Below are positions 44,905 to 53,695 of a DNA stretch of 64,000 nucleotides, piece after piece. Position 1 is the stretch's first letter. Every line of letters begins with the position of its first letter. The notes beneath the pieces are model-generated. The model searched no databases. It saw only the letters and a program-made list of their open reading frames with translations, and was not told the DNA's origin. This stretch comes from Candidatus Cloacimonadota bacterium. Lineage in GTDB: Bacteria > Cloacimonadota > Cloacimonadia > Cloacimonadales > Cloacimonadaceae. A program made the translations under genes and the position numbers. The stretch is taken from positions 1 to 64,000 of the forward strand of contig JAKOXG010000009.1 of the NCBI GenBank assembly GCA_029781115.1. Direction: 5' to 3'.

Positions 44905-45969
44905 TTAAGGTAAAACCATTTTCCATTTCCTCTTTTCATCCGAGAACTCAATGTCCTCAAATATGGTGTTTATCAGTTTCTTGGTATGACCAGCGGTGAG
45001 ATAACCAATATGCCCGTTGATGCTACGTAGAAGTTGGTTGAAATCTGTGACTTTCCTGCGGGATTTCAATTTACGCCGGAATCTGACCAGGTTTTGGGAG
45101 CGCAATTTTATCCTGTTTTCGTGCAGACGAAAGCCCAGAAAGTCAATACCTAAAGCGTTCTTTTTGATGTAGTTCTTCTTCTCGTTTGGGATCAGTCTGA
45201 TCTTGGCCAATTCCGACAAAATCTGGTTTACAGCCTTTTTGAGGCTATCCCGGCTATCGCCAAATACTATCACATCATCCATATACCTGATGTAGTAAGG
45301 GAAATGAAGTTGTTCTCTCACATAGTGGTCAAAATCATTCAGATAGAAATTGGCGAAGAGTTGGCTGGTCAGGTTTCCTATGGGTATACCTCGTGGTCTG
45401 ATCAGCTCGCAGACATCAGGCTCGCCCGCAGGGAAGTAATACTGAGCACCACTGTCGTAAGTGCCTAACAATTGATCCAGCAAAACCAGTAGCTTGCGGT
45501 CTTTGAACTTTCTCTCAAGCTTAGTCATCAGCATTTGGTGGTCAATAGTGTAAAAATACTTTTTGATGTCCAGCCGATAGTGATACTGAGAGTTTTGATA
45601 GAACCAGAAGGCTCTTCTGATTGCTTTGTGCAGACCCTTGTTTTTGCGGCAGGCATAGCTGTCTACGATCATGGACTTCTCCAAAACAGGCATAATCACA
45701 TTACAGATGGCGTGGTGCGTTACCCTGTCCCGGAAGGGAGAACAGGAGATGGTGCGCTGTTTGGGTTCAAAGATCTCGAAATGACGGTAAGCACCGAACC
45801 GATAAGCTTGTTCCCTCAACTGCTCTTGAATCTCCAGAAGGTTGCATTCCCAATTGTATTCAAACGCACTCAGATCAGCCGAAGTTTTGCCCCTTTTCGC
45901 ATTACGAAAGGCGCTTAACAGATTTTCCCAAGTGTAAATCTGCTCGTAGAGGTAGCCAAGCCTTTTCAT
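44905..45969 (-). CDS. DGR reverse transcriptase
   Basis: 354 residues. RT motif A is [12 protein letters not shown] (132-143), motif 4 [17 protein letters not shown] (194-210) with the [I]GxxxSQ form characteristic of DGR enzymes, and the active site YMDDVIVFG (229-237). It copies the template RNA while misincorporating opposite adenines, then the product replaces the target VR. ATG is directly adjacent to the Avd stop, and the TR lies just downstream, the usual avd-RT-TR order. There is no group II intron maturase or endonuclease domain. Confidence 0.96.
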   Translation of the reverse strand: MKRLGYLYEQIYTWENLLSAFRNAKRGKTSADLSAFEYNWECNLLEIQEQLREQAYRFGAYRHFEIFEPKQRTISCSPFRDRVTHHAICNVIMPVLEKSMIVDSYACRKNKGLHKAIRRAFWFYQNSQYHYRLDIKKYFYTIDHQMLMTKLERKFKDRKLLVLLDQLLGTYDSGAQYYFPAGEPDVCELIRPRGIPIGNLTSQLFANFYLNDFDHYVREQLHFPYYIRYMDDVIVFGDSRDSLKKAVNQILSELAKIRLIPNEKKNYIKKNALGIDFLGFRLHENRIKLRSQNLVRFRRKLKSRRKVTDFNQLLRSINGHIGYLTAGHTKKLINTIFEDIEFSDEKRKWKMVLP

Positions 45970-46305
45970 TTATCTTTGCAGCGATTTCAGCCAGCCTCCC
46001 AGTTGCTTGCCGATGTTGTCAATCTGCTCAACAAAGGCATGGTGTTGTGCGGGTGAGATCAGTTTGAGCTCAAAAGTCAAACGCACCAGAAATCGCAAAA
46101 CATCCAGCTTGATGCTCGCCTGACTGAGCAACTGCGTAGACCCTGGCTGCGCTTTCTGACCGATTAGCAGCTCAAGAATATCGTAAAGCGTGTTTTCTAT
46201 CCGCAGCCCCAAAGCATAGCGATGGTTGCGCGGAAACTTGCTCAAGAGGTTGCCATACCACTTGAGCAAGTTGTAAGAATCGTTGATAATCTTGAGCTCT
46301 TTCAT
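45970..46305 (-). CDS. avd: DGR accessory protein Avd (four-helix bundle)
   Basis: 111 residues from the chosen ATG (MKELKIINDS). Family features are clear: YNLLKWYGNLLSKFPRNHRYALGLRIENTL and the terminal IGKQLGGWLKSLQR. Avd forms a basic pentameric barrel that binds RT and template RNA and is needed for mutagenic retrohoming. A longer frame to 46356 adds residues that lie in the conserved tail of the VR1 gene, so I reject it. The ribosome site is weak, so it may be translated by read-through from the upstream gene. Confidence 0.93.
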   Translation of the reverse strand: MKELKIINDSYNLLKWYGNLLSKFPRNHRYALGLRIENTLYDILELLIGQKAQPGSTQLLSQASIKLDVLRFLVRLTFELKLISPAQHHAFVEQIDNIGKQLGGWLKSLQR

Positions 46306-46368
46306 AATTTCGACCGGCTGCGCCGGAATTGCCAAAGGCCAAATACCAAGAACCAAGAACCAATCAAT

Positions 46369-48150
46369 TTATAGCCCTGCAGAGACGAAAACCGACATTG
46401 TGGAGGTGCCCTTGCAAGGATTGCTGACGTTACGGTAAGCTACACGGCAGTAAGACGCAGAGTTGATCCAGCCACCACCACGCAACAGTCGATATTGCCC
46501 TGTTTTAGGCCCGGTGGGATCATCCTTGGGACTGCTGCCGTAATAGGAACTGGAATACCAATCCCAGCACCATTCCCAGACGTTGCCGCTCATGTCGTAG
46601 ATGCCCAGTTCGTTGGCTGCCTTGGTTCCCACTACATGGTTCTTGCCGCCTGAATTTTCATCGTACCAAGCCACTGAGCCGATGTCATTGGAGCCGGAAT
46701 ACTCATATCCCTGGCTCTTCACTCCGCCCCGGGCGGCAAACTCCCACTCCGCTTCGGTGGGCAAACGGTAACCGTTGGCACTGAAATCGCATTTGACCGC
46801 ATCCCAGGTGGCATCGTTACTGTCTTTGGGAACAGCACCCCAATGGTTTGGATTGGTGCTGCCGCCAATCGAGTAACAAGGCGTGAGCCCTTCCGCCAGG
46901 CTGCGCAGGTTGCAGTATTTAATGGCAGCATACCAGGAGACATAATAGGCAGGATAGTTATCCCCTATGCCCCTGTTATCATTCCAGCTTAAACCCGGCT
47001 GCAGATACTGGGCAAACTCCGCCTGAGTGACCACGTACTTACCGAGATAGAAAGACTTAACCGATACCTGATGCTCCGGTATTTCGTCCGTGACGCCCTC
47101 ATTGGAGCCCATTTTGAAGCTGCCGCCCTCGACATAGACCATGTTTTCGGGCACCCAAGAGAAGTGCACCTTGCTCTGCTGATCTTTGCTCACATACAAG
47201 CTCTTGCTTTCTCTGCTGCCGGAGGCGCGAGCCTCTAAGGAATGGTTGCCCACGGTAACATCGCTGATCTTCATGCTGGCTGCAGGGGATACCTTGCCCG
47301 TGTAACTTCCGTCTACATACACATCCGCTTCCCGGGAAGAAGTGACAATTATCGTGCCATAGTGGTGCACAGTTTGCACCCTGGGTGCTTTGGTTTCGCT
47401 CGGCTTTGCCGTGGTCGGGACGTAATCTGTGGCCCGGGCGAAGCGGAATTCCACAGCCAGACTGCCCAAGGCCCAAGGTGTCTGTTTATCGGATGTTTTG
47501 TCTTTGACTTCGTTGATGACTTTCCTCATCATAAGTTCCACCGGCTCTGGCTCGCCCAGGTATTTTACAAAGCTCTCGGTAAAAGGACTGTTATTTCCTC
47601 TGCCATCAGCCGCTGTCTTGCCTTGTTCGGTGGCAAAGATGATGTATTGGCTGCCAGCCTTGCACTGCATGCTGGCCAAACCTTTACTGCCGCTTTTGAC
47701 ACCACGGAAAGGATTGTCCCGACAGGCATCCAACACCATCACGGAAACCCGGGCATGTTGCAGTTTATTCATAGCCAGGTTGCAGTTGAAGGCATAGTAT
47801 TGCAGGTCTTCCTCGTCATCAAACTCCCGACCCACAGGGATCAGATAGTTTATGCCATCCACATTGGCACCGTGACCGCTGTAATAAAACACTGCTTCAT
47901 CGCTGTCCGTCAATCCGGAGACAAAGTTTTTCAAAGCCCTGTCCATGGCTCTCTGATCAGCGTTGGTGACCTTGGTGACGTCGAAGCCCAGCTCTGTGAG
48001 CTTTCCGGAAACCAGGTTGGCGTCATTTACCGGATTACGTAAACGTGCACCCTCATAATCTGCATTGCCGATCACCAAAGCCTTACGGGTTCCCAGCAAC
48101 GGACATGCTGTTAGGGTCAGCAGTAGCAGCCCTAAAATGATCTTGTTCAT
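46369..48150 (-). CDS. DGR target 1: exported caspase-PEGA-FGE-like protein (3' frameshift)
   Basis: 593 residues from the ATG after CGAGG (MNKIILGLLL). Signal peptide with possible lipobox LTAC (Cys16). Caspase-like C14 domain with His93 (YYSGHGANVDG) and Cys143 (VLDACRDNPF). PEGA domain about 265-335 (TIIVTSSREADVYVDGSYTG), then an FGE-sulfatase domain from about 340 (NMVYVEGGSFKMGSN ... RLPTEAEWEFAARGG ... LGIYDMSGNVWEWCWDW). Its end is VR1. A 1-nt deletion near 46400 makes the protein end MSVFVSAGL; restoring the base gives NVGFRLCRAIN as in its paralogues. Confidence 0.93.
   Translation of the reverse strand: MNKIILGLLLLTLTACPLLGTRKALVIGNADYEGARLRNPVNDANLVSGKLTELGFDVTKVTNADQRAMDRALKNFVSGLTDSDEAVFYYSGHGANVDGINYLIPVGREFDDEEDLQYYAFNCNLAMNKLQHARVSVMVLDACRDNPFRGVKSGSKGLASMQCKAGSQYIIFATEQGKTAADGRGNNSPFTESFVKYLGEPEPVELMMRKVINEVKDKTSDKQTPWALGSLAVEFRFARATDYVPTTAKPSETKAPRVQTVHHYGTIIVTSSREADVYVDGSYTGKVSPAASMKISDVTVGNHSLEARASGSRESKSLYVSKDQQSKVHFSWVPENMVYVEGGSFKMGSNEGVTDEIPEHQVSVKSFYLGKYVVTQAEFAQYLQPGLSWNDNRGIGDNYPAYYVSWYAAIKYCNLRSLAEGLTPCYSIGGSTNPNHWGAVPKDSNDATWDAVKCDFSANGYRLPTEAEWEFAARGGVKSQGYEYSGSNDIGSVAWYDENSGGKNHVVGTKAANELGIYDMSGNVWEWCWDWYSSSYYGSSPKDDPTGPKTGQYRLLRGGGWINSASYCRVAYRNVSNPCKGTSTMSVFVSAGL
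46379..46488 (-). repeat. DGR variable repeat 1 (VR1)
   Basis: 110 nt aligned to the 111-nt TR with one gap. There are 17 substitutions, all at TR adenines (e.g. AAC to ATC, GTC and TCC; AAT to TCT), and one base missing in the 30th codon. No substitution falls at a non-adenine. Confidence 0.96.
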
Positions 48151-48209
48151 GTCAACCTCGTTATATGTTTTTTCCCTTCTTATATCTGAAGCTGTCAAAA
48201 GCCTTAAGC

Positions 48210-49709
48210 TCACTCAGCGACCAAAGCCTCCGCCCAGGTTTGGAGCCTGAACTCCAAGTCTTTACTGAAGCCCAGATGATCAAAGGCGACTTTGCCTTGT
48301 TTGTCTATCACGTAGATTTGTGGGATGGCTTCCCCGCCATATTGGCTGAACACCTCATCCGCTTCGAGTAGCAAGGTCATAGCATAGGATTTTTCATTCA
48401 TGTAGTCTATGGCATCCTGAGGGTCGTCTTCGTACACATTAACTGAAAACACCTTCACACCCTCAGGCATGGAGGTTTTTATCCAGTTATCAATCACGGG
48501 CATAACCCCGCGACAGGGGCCGCACCAGGTAGCCCAAAAGTCCAGGATCACCACTTGACCCCTCAGATCGGCCAGGCTGACCTTGTTACCTGCAGCGTCA
48601 TTCAGTTCCCAGTCCGGGGACGGCTTGTCCAATCGCTCTTTCAGCATTTTCTGACGGCGCAGGGAAGCATCAGCCTCCCAGTTTTGTTCTGCTGCAGCCA
48701 AGAGGGTATCCCAGCGTTTATCCTCATGCAGAACGGTCAACTCTTCATCATTCTGCAAATCCAGATAGTCCAGCACTCTGCCCTTCACAAGGCGTTGGAG
48801 CCGGTTCAGGGCATTATCAGCTTGATCAAGTTCAAGATAGGTGTAAACAAGCCGCATCTGCATTTCAGTCTTGTTTTGGTATTCAGGATGGGAGTTCAAA
48901 AAATTCTCCATCAGTGCTGTTTCCCCTAATTCTCCCAGACACGTGAGATAAAATCTATCGGAATGTTCAGCGTTGGTCTGTTCGTCTATCTCCTGTATTG
49001 CCTCCTTGGTTAACATACTGAAGGGAGTTATACAGCTCCAGTCGACTTGCAAACTACGCTGTAGGGATGCCAATAGTTCAGGCCGGTCCGCTTCCTTCAG
49101 GAAAGCCATAACATCCTGCCAATTGAACAACAAGACTTCGTCGTCCTTTACCTTCAGCAGGGATAACTCCGCATTTTTAAGATCGCCATCAAACCAGAAA
49201 CTGCGAAACTGGGCTAAATTGAGAATAGGGTCTGCAGGAAACTTCTGAAGTCCCTGCTTCAACAGCGCTTTATCCGCAGCGTAGTCTTTGGTGGTGTAGT
49301 CATCTGCCGTGTAAGCATTGCTTAGCAGGTAATACATGTTATCCGCCATAATCTGATAACCTCCAAAATAATCCGGGTGCTCGGCTATCATCTGACGGGC
49401 TGATTCAAGCCTCAGATCATCGTCTTCAATACGGAGGGCTAAGTATTGATATTTTGGATCATTGGGATGTTTCTCCAGAAGTTGCTCGTAATAATCGCAA
49501 CAAGCTTCAGGGTCAATCCTGAGCCAAATGTCCTGAAGAAACCGGTGATCCTCAGTTTCCTGGGCCCGGGGCAAGGCACTCTGAATACAAGCCGAAAGCT
49601 GCACTTTAGTTTCAGCCTTATTCAGCTCCGTGATTAAATCTTCATTGAAGCTTCCGCACAGCATAACTGCCGTGCAAAACAACAGCATAAGCAAAAGAGT
49701 CCTTTTCAT
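48210..49709 (-). CDS. Exported TlpA-like thioredoxin with long helical N-terminal region
   Basis: 499 residues from the ATG after GGGAGG. Signal peptide (KRTLLLMLLFCTAVMLC), about 320 residues of helical, TPR-like repeats (YLELDQADNALNRLQRLVKG), then a thioredoxin fold with redox motif FWATWCGPCRGV. It would work in the periplasm, reducing or forming disulfides; the VR-bearing domains nearby contain conserved cysteines. It is 59 nt upstream of the first DGR target, in the same direction. Confidence 0.82.
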   Translation of the reverse strand: MKRTLLLMLLFCTAVMLCGSFNEDLITELNKAETKVQLSACIQSALPRAQETEDHRFLQDIWLRIDPEACCDYYEQLLEKHPNDPKYQYLALRIEDDDLRLESARQMIAEHPDYFGGYQIMADNMYYLLSNAYTADDYTTKDYAADKALLKQGLQKFPADPILNLAQFRSFWFDGDLKNAELSLLKVKDDEVLLFNWQDVMAFLKEADRPELLASLQRSLQVDWSCITPFSMLTKEAIQEIDEQTNAEHSDRFYLTCLGELGETALMENFLNSHPEYQNKTEMQMRLVYTYLELDQADNALNRLQRLVKGRVLDYLDLQNDEELTVLHEDKRWDTLLAAAEQNWEADASLRRQKMLKERLDKPSPDWELNDAAGNKVSLADLRGQVVILDFWATWCGPCRGVMPVIDNWIKTSMPEGVKVFSVNVYEDDPQDAIDYMNEKSYAMTLLLEADEVFSQYGGEAIPQIYVIDKQGKVAFDHLGFSKDLEFRLQTWAEALVAE

Positions 49710-49878
49710 TGTTCCTCCCATATTATTTGGTTTTTTAGGACGTTCTCACTCAATCCTCTTTGAGTTTCAATGTTTTTTTAAACTCATCTCTAAGTCCTGT
49801 AACTTCATCTATAATCCTTGTGTGTGATTAAGCTGTCGGCTGCGCCAGAATTGCCAAAGGTTAAAAACCCAGAATCAA

Positions 49879-51663
49879 TCAATTTGCGGTCCTGCAGAGA
49901 CGAAGGCCGACATTGTCGTAGTTGCTCTTGTACGGAGGGTCGAAATTACGGTAAGCCACACGGCAGTAAGCTGCATTGAAGCTCCAGCTACCACCACGCA
50001 ACAGACGTTTTTGCCCTGTGTTAGGGCCGGTGGGATCATCCCTGGGGCTGTCGTTGTAATAAGAGCTGGAATACCAATCCCAGCACCACTCATTAACGTT
50101 ACCGCTTATGTCGTAGATACCCAGTTCGTTGGCGGCTTTGGTTCCTACAACATGGTTTTTGTCGCCTGAATTGTCTTTATACCAAGCCACGGAGCCGATG
50201 TCATTGGAGCCGGAATACTCATATCCGTGGCTCATTTTTCCGCCTTTGGCAGCAAACTCCCACTCCGCTTCGGTGGGCAATCGGTAACCGTTGGCACTGA
50301 AATCGCATTTGACAGCATCCCAGGTGGCATCGTTGTTTTCCTTGGGAATAACACCCCAATGACTTGGATTGGTGCTGCCGCCAATCGAATAACAGGGAGT
50401 AAGCCCCTCTGCCAAACTGCGCAAATTGCAGTATTTAATGGCGGCATACCAAGAAACAAAATAGGCAGGATAGTTATCCCCTACGCCCCAGTTATCATTC
50501 CAGTTTAAACCAGGCTGCAGATATTGGGCAAACTCCGCCTGAGTGACCACGTACTTACCGATATAGAAAGACTTAACCGTCACCTGATGCACCGGTTTTT
50601 CAGCGCTGTAACCGTCATTGGAGCCCATTTGGAAGCTGCCGCCTTCCACATACACCATGTTGTCAGGTATCCAAGAGTAGTGCACCGGGCTCTGCTGGCC
50701 TTTGCTCACATACAAGCTTTTGCTTTCACGGCTGCCTGAGGCGCGTGCTTCCAAGGTGTGATTGCCGACCATGACGTTGCTGATTTCCAGGCTGGCTGCG
50801 GGGGAAACCTTGTCCACGAAGTTCCCATCCAGATACACATCTGCCTCACGAGCAGAAGTAACAGTTATCGAGCCATAGTGGTGCACCTTTTGCACCTGGG
50901 GTGCCTTGGTTTCGCTCGGCTGGACCGTAGTCGGGACCTGATCCGTGGCTCGGGCGAAGCGGAATTCCACAGCCAGGCTGCCCAAGGCCCAAGGTATCTG
51001 CTTGTCAGATGTTTTGCCCTTGACTTCAGCTATGACTTTCCTCATCATATCTTCCACCTTGAGGGGCTCGCCCAGGTATTTTACAAAGCTCTCAGTGAAA
51101 GGGCTGTTTTTGCCGCTACCGTCTGAGGCAGTCTTGCCTTGTTCGGTGGCAAAGATGATGTATTGGCTGCCAGCCTTGCACTGCATGCTGGCCAAGCCTT
51201 TGCTGCCGCTTCTAACCCCACGGAAAGGATTATCACGGCAAGCATCCAATACCATCACGGAAACCTTGGCGCGTTGCAGTTTATCCATAGCCAGATTGCA
51301 GTTGAAGGCGTTGTAAGGAAGGTCTTCCTCGTCATAAATCTCCCGGCCCACGGGAATGAGATAGTTTATGCCATCCACGTTGGCGCCGTGACCACTATAA
51401 TAGAACACAGCCTCATCGCTGTCTGTCAATCCTGAGGCGAAGCTGCCCAAAGCCTTGTCCATGCTTTTCTGGTTGGCATTGGTGATCTTGGTGACGTCGA
51501 AGCCCAGTTCTGTGAGCTTGGCGGAAACCAAGTTGGCGTCATTGACTGGATTGCGTAAAGGTGCATCGGTATAGTTGGCATTACCGATCACCAAAGCCTT
51601 ACGCGCAGCGAAGCCCGCAAAGGTCAAGCAGAGCAAGAGGACTACGATTAGGTGTTTCTTCAT
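49879..51663 (-). CDS. DGR target 2: exported caspase-PEGA-FGE-like protein
   Basis: 594 residues. Signal peptide MKKHLIVVLLLCLTFAGFAA. C14 caspase domain with His92 (YYSGHGANVDG) and Cys142 (VLDACRDNPF), PEGA about 265-335 (SITVTSAREADVYLDGNF), and FGE-like domain from about 340 ending in VR2 (NVGLRLCRTAN). It is about 80 percent alike to target 1 by eye. The 5' leader contains a structured 67-nt element at 51701-51767. A protease head plus a diversified binding tail suggests ligand-triggered proteolysis outside the cytoplasm; this is inference. Confidence 0.93.
   Translation of the reverse strand: MKKHLIVVLLLCLTFAGFAARKALVIGNANYTDAPLRNPVNDANLVSAKLTELGFDVTKITNANQKSMDKALGSFASGLTDSDEAVFYYSGHGANVDGINYLIPVGREIYDEEDLPYNAFNCNLAMDKLQRAKVSVMVLDACRDNPFRGVRSGSKGLASMQCKAGSQYIIFATEQGKTASDGSGKNSPFTESFVKYLGEPLKVEDMMRKVIAEVKGKTSDKQIPWALGSLAVEFRFARATDQVPTTVQPSETKAPQVQKVHHYGSITVTSAREADVYLDGNFVDKVSPAASLEISNVMVGNHTLEARASGSRESKSLYVSKGQQSPVHYSWIPDNMVYVEGGSFQMGSNDGYSAEKPVHQVTVKSFYIGKYVVTQAEFAQYLQPGLNWNDNWGVGDNYPAYFVSWYAAIKYCNLRSLAEGLTPCYSIGGSTNPSHWGVIPKENNDATWDAVKCDFSANGYRLPTEAEWEFAAKGGKMSHGYEYSGSNDIGSVAWYKDNSGDKNHVVGTKAANELGIYDISGNVNEWCWDWYSSSYYNDSPRDDPTGPNTGQKRLLRGGSWSFNAAYCRVAYRNFDPPYKSNYDNVGLRLCRTAN
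49894..50004 (-). repeat. DGR variable repeat 2 (VR2)
   Basis: 111 nt. Twenty differences from TR: 16 at adenines and 4 elsewhere (one C-to-T, one G-to-A, two T-to-C, the last two in the otherwise adenine-free IMH end). It is the most diverged of the three variable repeats. Confidence 0.94.
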
Positions 51664-51700
51664 CTGGTAACTTATCCCTTATAAATAGAGAACAGTTTGC

Positions 51701-51767
51701 CGCTTAGCGGGAGCTTCGAAAAGCGAAATCACATGGAGGTGAGCCCAGATCGAAATCCCGCTAAGCG
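51701..51767 (-). ncRNA. Structured leader element upstream of DGR target 2
   Basis: A perfect 12-bp outer stem (CGCTTAGCGGGA at 51701-51712 with 51756-51767) encloses two smaller hairpins: GCTT-CGAA-AAGC at 51712-51723 and TCAC-ATGGAG-GTGA at 51729-51742. It would fold as a three-way junction in RNA. It lies 37 nt before the start of target 2. It could be an attenuator, processing site or palindromic insertion; I cannot tell which. Confidence 0.5.
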
Positions 51768-51782
51768 ATAGTTATTACCTGA

Positions 51783-52352
51783 TTAGTCTTTTTCCAAAGA
51801 GCGTTCCAACTCCTGGAAAGCCTGGCTGGCCTTGAATTCGCTGTACATGGCTTCTTCACTGCGAACGAAGTCATAAACACCCTTATTGACCTGTTTTGCC
51901 GGCACTTTGAGTTGAATGTAGGATTTATAGCGGGTATCGCCATCCACCTCAACCTGGCGGGTATCCAACTTGCCGGTAATTACTCCTGAGAATTTGGCTT
52001 CAGCCACAGTCTTTGCAGCAGATTCTGTCAGCGAAAGAACCTGGGGAGCGACTTCTCCGGCTTCCTGAATATAGTCTTTCAGCATGGTGGTCACCTTGGC
52101 TTCCACGTAATAGGCAATCTCCTGCATGGCGTTTTCCCGAGCGGATTCCACCGACGCCCTCTGATTTGCCTTGATTGCGAAACCATAGGCACACACATAA
52201 TCCGGATCGTCCTGACTCAGATACCAAGATGGGTATTCTTCAGGCGTACCTTGGACTTGGGCTTGGACTTGGACTTTGTCTTTGCTGCAGCCGGCCAGAA
52301 CCAGCAGGATGAACAGCAAACTCAATACCAGTAATACGATGTTTTTCTTCAT
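51783..52352 (-). CDS. LPP20-like lipoprotein
   Basis: 189 residues. Lipobox LVLAGC (Cys22). Mature part begins PSWYLSQDDPDYVCAYGFAIK, with ASVESARENAMQEIAYYVEAKV, typical of LPP20 proteins of the cell envelope. The end YSEFKASQAFQELERSL recurs in the 58212-59360 product. It lies upstream of DGR target 2. No enzymatic residues. Confidence 0.8.
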   Translation of the reverse strand: MKKNIVLLVLSLLFILLVLAGCSKDKVQVQAQVQGTPEEYPSWYLSQDDPDYVCAYGFAIKANQRASVESARENAMQEIAYYVEAKVTTMLKDYIQEAGEVAPQVLSLTESAAKTVAEAKFSGVITGKLDTRQVEVDGDTRYKSYIQLKVPAKQVNKGVYDFVRSEEAMYSEFKASQAFQELERSLEKD

Positions 52353-52425
52353 GTTATTCTCCTTTGGGGTTTACCCCGATTTTATTGTTGTGAGGGATTC
52401 TATCATTTCGTATCTGTTTATCGTG

Positions 52426-53529
52426 TTACAACTTCTTGATCTCAAAGTTTGTATAAAGCTGTCCCTGATGCAGATCAAGCTTGAAACCGGCTATTTCCTT
52501 GATCTCTTCAAAGACACCGCTCAGCATGTATCTGCCGTTGATGTAAACCTTGTAGGTGTTACCAACTCGTTTGCAGCGAAACTGATTGAGGTCTTCGCAT
52601 TCAAATTGCATGGCCATCGAGCCCGATATCCACACCCAGTAGCCTCTCCAGTTTCTTGCCAGAGTCACCCTGACCTCAGAGCCGGAGCTATCATAGAGGA
52701 TCAGGCTGGGATTTTCCACCACGCGGGAAAAGCTGAAACTGATCTCGGCTTGCTCTGGAATGGCGATTTCTCTGCCGATTTCCCGCTTGCCTTTGATCTG
52801 GCTGCCCACAAACTTCTTGCCTTCGGGGCTCTTGATCACCACAACTCCCTTGCCCCAGTCTGGCAAAGCATCGCCTTCTTCAAAGCCGGAAAAATCTTCG
52901 CTGAGGAGGATCTTGTTTCCCGTTTCGGGTGGCTGGGGTGGAGGTGTCGGCTTGGGTTTGGGGCTCTCTTGTGTGAGCTCAGGTTTCTCTTTTGCAGGTT
53001 CAGGCTTCTCTGTGATCGGCTTGCCCAGCAGTTGGTTGCTTTGGTTATCTGCGGGACATTCCTTTTTCACCATTGCCAGCTCCGAAGTAGTGATGGCATC
53101 GATGAGCCTGAGTTCCAGCTTCAGGGTATCATTCAGGTCTGTAAAATTGATCTCCAGTAGAGCGTCGGCGATCACATTCAGGTTTTGATGGATTCTAAAA
53201 CCCAGCTCGTCGAAATAATGGTAATCCCGCTTGGTGCCGGCCAAACCTTTCAGGATGGGATCGGTCTTGGCAACATCAATTGGTTTCAGGGTCTCGGATT
53301 GCTCCAAGGCACTGTCCAACAGTTCCCGGATAAAACCTTGCATCATAGCTTTGCCGGGTGCTGGCTGAGCTTTGATGTTTGAGTTGTCCAGAACTACTTT
53401 CAGGGGAATTACAGTGTCGAACTTGCCTGCCAGCTCGCTGCCGGCTTCTTTGACAAAATCCTCGAAAGGCGTTGCCAAGAGGACACTGCAGAACAATAGG
53501 ACGGTTATTAAAACAATTGCATGTTTCAT
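52426..53529 (-). CDS. Exported protein with FlgO-like N-domain, Pro-rich linker and lectin-like C-domain
   Basis: 367 residues. Signal peptide MKHAIVLITVLLFCSVLLAT. Residues 25-150 (SELAGKFDTVIPLKVVLDNSN, IADALLEINFTDLNDTLKLEL) resemble FlgO/CsgG-type envelope domains. A linker rich in proline (about 175-205) is followed by strands typical of a concanavalin-like jelly roll (FSGFEEGDALPDWGKGVVVI, NTYKVYINGRYMLSGVFEEI). It may bind a carbohydrate or surface ligand. Promoter TTGACG-16-TACAAT lies upstream at 53653-53680. Confidence 0.65.
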   Translation of the reverse strand: MKHAIVLITVLLFCSVLLATPFEDFVKEAGSELAGKFDTVIPLKVVLDNSNIKAQPAPGKAMMQGFIRELLDSALEQSETLKPIDVAKTDPILKGLAGTKRDYHYFDELGFRIHQNLNVIADALLEINFTDLNDTLKLELRLIDAITTSELAMVKKECPADNQSNQLLGKPITEKPEPAKEKPELTQESPKPKPTPPPQPPETGNKILLSEDFSGFEEGDALPDWGKGVVVIKSPEGKKFVGSQIKGKREIGREIAIPEQAEISFSFSRVVENPSLILYDSSGSEVRVTLARNWRGYWVWISGSMAMQFECEDLNQFRCKRVGNTYKVYINGRYMLSGVFEEIKEIAGFKLDLHQGQLYTNFEIKKL

Positions 53530-53652
53530 CGTTTGCTCCTCGTATTTTGTATATTTAGTTGAGTCTTACATATTGGGGTAAACACTAACGCACTGCTTCG
53601 ATGGCTGTCCGGCTGCAGATAGTACGACAGCTTCAGTCGACAGGCTGGCAGC

Positions 53653-53680
53653 ATTGTATTTAAATGGTGAAATACGTCAA
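53653..53680 (-). promoter_or_regulatory. Putative promoter of the 52426-53529 gene
   Basis: TTGACG at 53680-53675, 16 nt, TACAAT at 53658-53653. It overlaps a near-palindrome AAGCATAAGCTTATTGCTT at 53679-53697. Confidence 0.45.
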
Positions 53681-53695
53681 GCATAAGCTTATTGC

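Noticed and set aside
44720-44926. A 68-codon open frame over the template repeat
   Set aside because: It is open because TR is a copy of coding sequence. It lacks a ribosome site, overlaps the RT end in another frame, and has no domain outside the repeat. Annotated as TR instead.
44905-45969. Retron or group II intron reverse transcriptase
   Set aside because: No maturase/endonuclease region and no msr/msd-like RNA. The IGNLTSQ motif, the Avd neighbour and the adenine-biased TR/VR pairs identify a DGR.
46306-46356. N-terminal extension of Avd
   Set aside because: These 17 codons lie in the conserved non-coding tail shared by all three target genes and do not match Avd proteins.
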